NCBI RefSeq assembly: GCF_963678835.1
Contig: NZ_OY787469.1
Location: 930,001-994,000 of the forward strand
Source of the DNA: an uncultured Desulfuromonas sp.
Lineage (GTDB): Bacteria; Desulfobacterota; Desulfuromonadia; Desulfuromonadales; Desulfuromonadaceae
Length of the DNA stretch: 64,000 nucleotides
Direction of reading: 5' to 3'
Shown: positions 63,316 through 64,000 of the stretch, one piece after another
Layout: each line of letters starts with the position of its first letter
Numbering within the stretch: position 1 is the stretch's first letter
The notes under the pieces: model-generated
The model's database searches: none
The model's input: only the letters and a program-made list of their open reading frames with translations
What the model was told of the DNA's origin: nothing
Position numbers and translations under genes: made by a program

Positions 63316-64000
63316 TTCGGTATTTCCTGATTTACACCACTGAAGCTCAAAGTCAAGGTCGCCGGGTTTCGTCCCGGCAGCCGACATCCTTTTGACTGGC
63401 CGCTCAAAAGGATGCAAAAGCCAGCTTGAACACCTCCTGAACCTGGATCAACCTACACTGTGTCTGTTTCCGTGATGCTTTATGGATTCGGCTCGCCGTC
63501 CTTTAGGTCGACGAATCATGCAACTCATCATCTTTGGCGTAAAACATCGATAACGATGTAACGCTGCTCTCTAGTTTTTCCGTGGCACCGATTAAACGGG
63601 TGGGCAGTGCCCACCCTGTCTGGGTTTGTTATTTAGCACCAAAGCTCTCCCGTTCAGCAGCGCCGAACGTAAAGAGTGTCGCTGTGATGGCCGTCGGCAA
63701 ACTGTTTGAGCGTCAGCGAGTTTTTGCCGACATCACGGCGTAAGCGACTGAAGAGAGGGAACCCGAAGGGTGCAATAGGGTTGTTATGAATCAGAAGAAC
63801 GAGAGATGTTGCGTGAGATTTTTTGCGTCAGCAAGGCAGAGGGAGGAGCTATAGTCTTTCTATGGCGACGACCGATAACGCGGCTGACGTGAAAAAGATC
63901 CGCAACAACTCCGTGAAAGCTGATTGATGACAACCCCTTGGGAGTCGATTTTGCGCCACTTTTGTCGACGCAAAATGTGGCCCGAGGTGTGGGCGCGGAA
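63316..64000. other. No gene recognised at the window end
   Basis: 685 bases without a convincing coding frame. Hairpins GCCGGGTTTCGTCCCGGC at about 63359-63377 and GGTGGGCAGTGCCCACC near 63600 are visible. The stretch may be an untranslated region, a decayed element or the edge of a gene beyond the window. Confidence 0.4.

Noticed and set aside
1..64000. CRISPR arrays, tRNA or rRNA genes
   Set aside because: No regularly spaced direct repeats and no recognisable tRNA or rRNA sequence were seen on either strand.

Overview
The window looks like chromosome of a motile, Gram-negative, anaerobic deltaproteobacterium, most like a marine Desulfuromonas/Pelobacter relative. This is inferred from gene content and style: a glycine betaine uptake cluster, a flagellar hook operon carrying the TIGR02530-type small gene, many chemoreceptor and c-di-GMP genes, and dispersed short repeats. 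No rRNA, tRNA or CRISPR array was recognised.

Bases 1 to about 15,800 are an accessory island. Small unrelated genes, mostly on the + strand and often AT-rich, are separated in several places by integron-type attC recombination sites (best at 5358, 7863, 11682, 13694, 14469 and 15064). No integron integrase is visible, so this is an attC cluster lacking an integrase within the window. Cassette-like products include an L,D-transpeptidase, an alpha/beta hydrolase, a signal peptidase I, acetyltransferases, DUF3820, DUF1439 and DUF2569 proteins, a B3-like metallo-beta-lactamase-fold enzyme, an SDR lacking its usual catalytic residues and an SF0329-like protein. The island has been hit repeatedly by insertion sequences: an ISL3 element with an internal stop, an IS110/IS1111-type element with a long non-coding end, a 1664-bp DDE element with a 4-bp target duplication, and an IS91-like remnant. 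One DUF2569 cassette gene is split into three pieces by two of these elements, and its reading frame can be rejoined on paper.

Bases 15,800 to 31,000 hold a YczE/YitT-like membrane protein, a GNAT enzyme, an isochorismatase-family hydrolase, a response regulator plus 7TMR-DISM histidine kinase operon divergent from a two-lobed solute-binding lipoprotein, two outer-membrane proteins, a chemoreceptor, two c-di-GMP genes and a Spy/LTXXQ-like periplasmic protein. Bases 31,300 to 38,400 contain an orphan OmpR-type regulator and the flagellar run flgD, TIGR02530, flgE, flgN-like, flgK, flgL. Bases 38,500 to 52,050 hold a dihydrolipoamide dehydrogenase-like enzyme, an HxlR regulator, a divergent phage-type repressor/Ner pair without a phage, a PAS-GGDEF protein, an HBM-type chemoreceptor, an arsR-permease-thioredoxin operon, an intact IS4-family element, a TPR protein and a DUF4125 protein.

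Bases 52,247 to 53,910 are a second copy, in the opposite orientation, of the 1664-bp element. Bases 54,270 to 63,315 form a compatible-solute block: a BCCT carrier, proVWX, an outer-membrane porin and a GAF-PAS sigma-54 activator. These would together bring glycine betaine (or a similar quaternary amine) across both membranes.

The most unusual signal is a family of about 153-bp repeats built from three hairpins. At six loci the first base of the element directly follows the stop codon of the preceding gene (TAA, TAA, TGA, TAG, TGA and TAG). A second repeat family has a REP-pair (BIME-like) centre. All assignments come from reading sequence and translations by eye; no database search was run.
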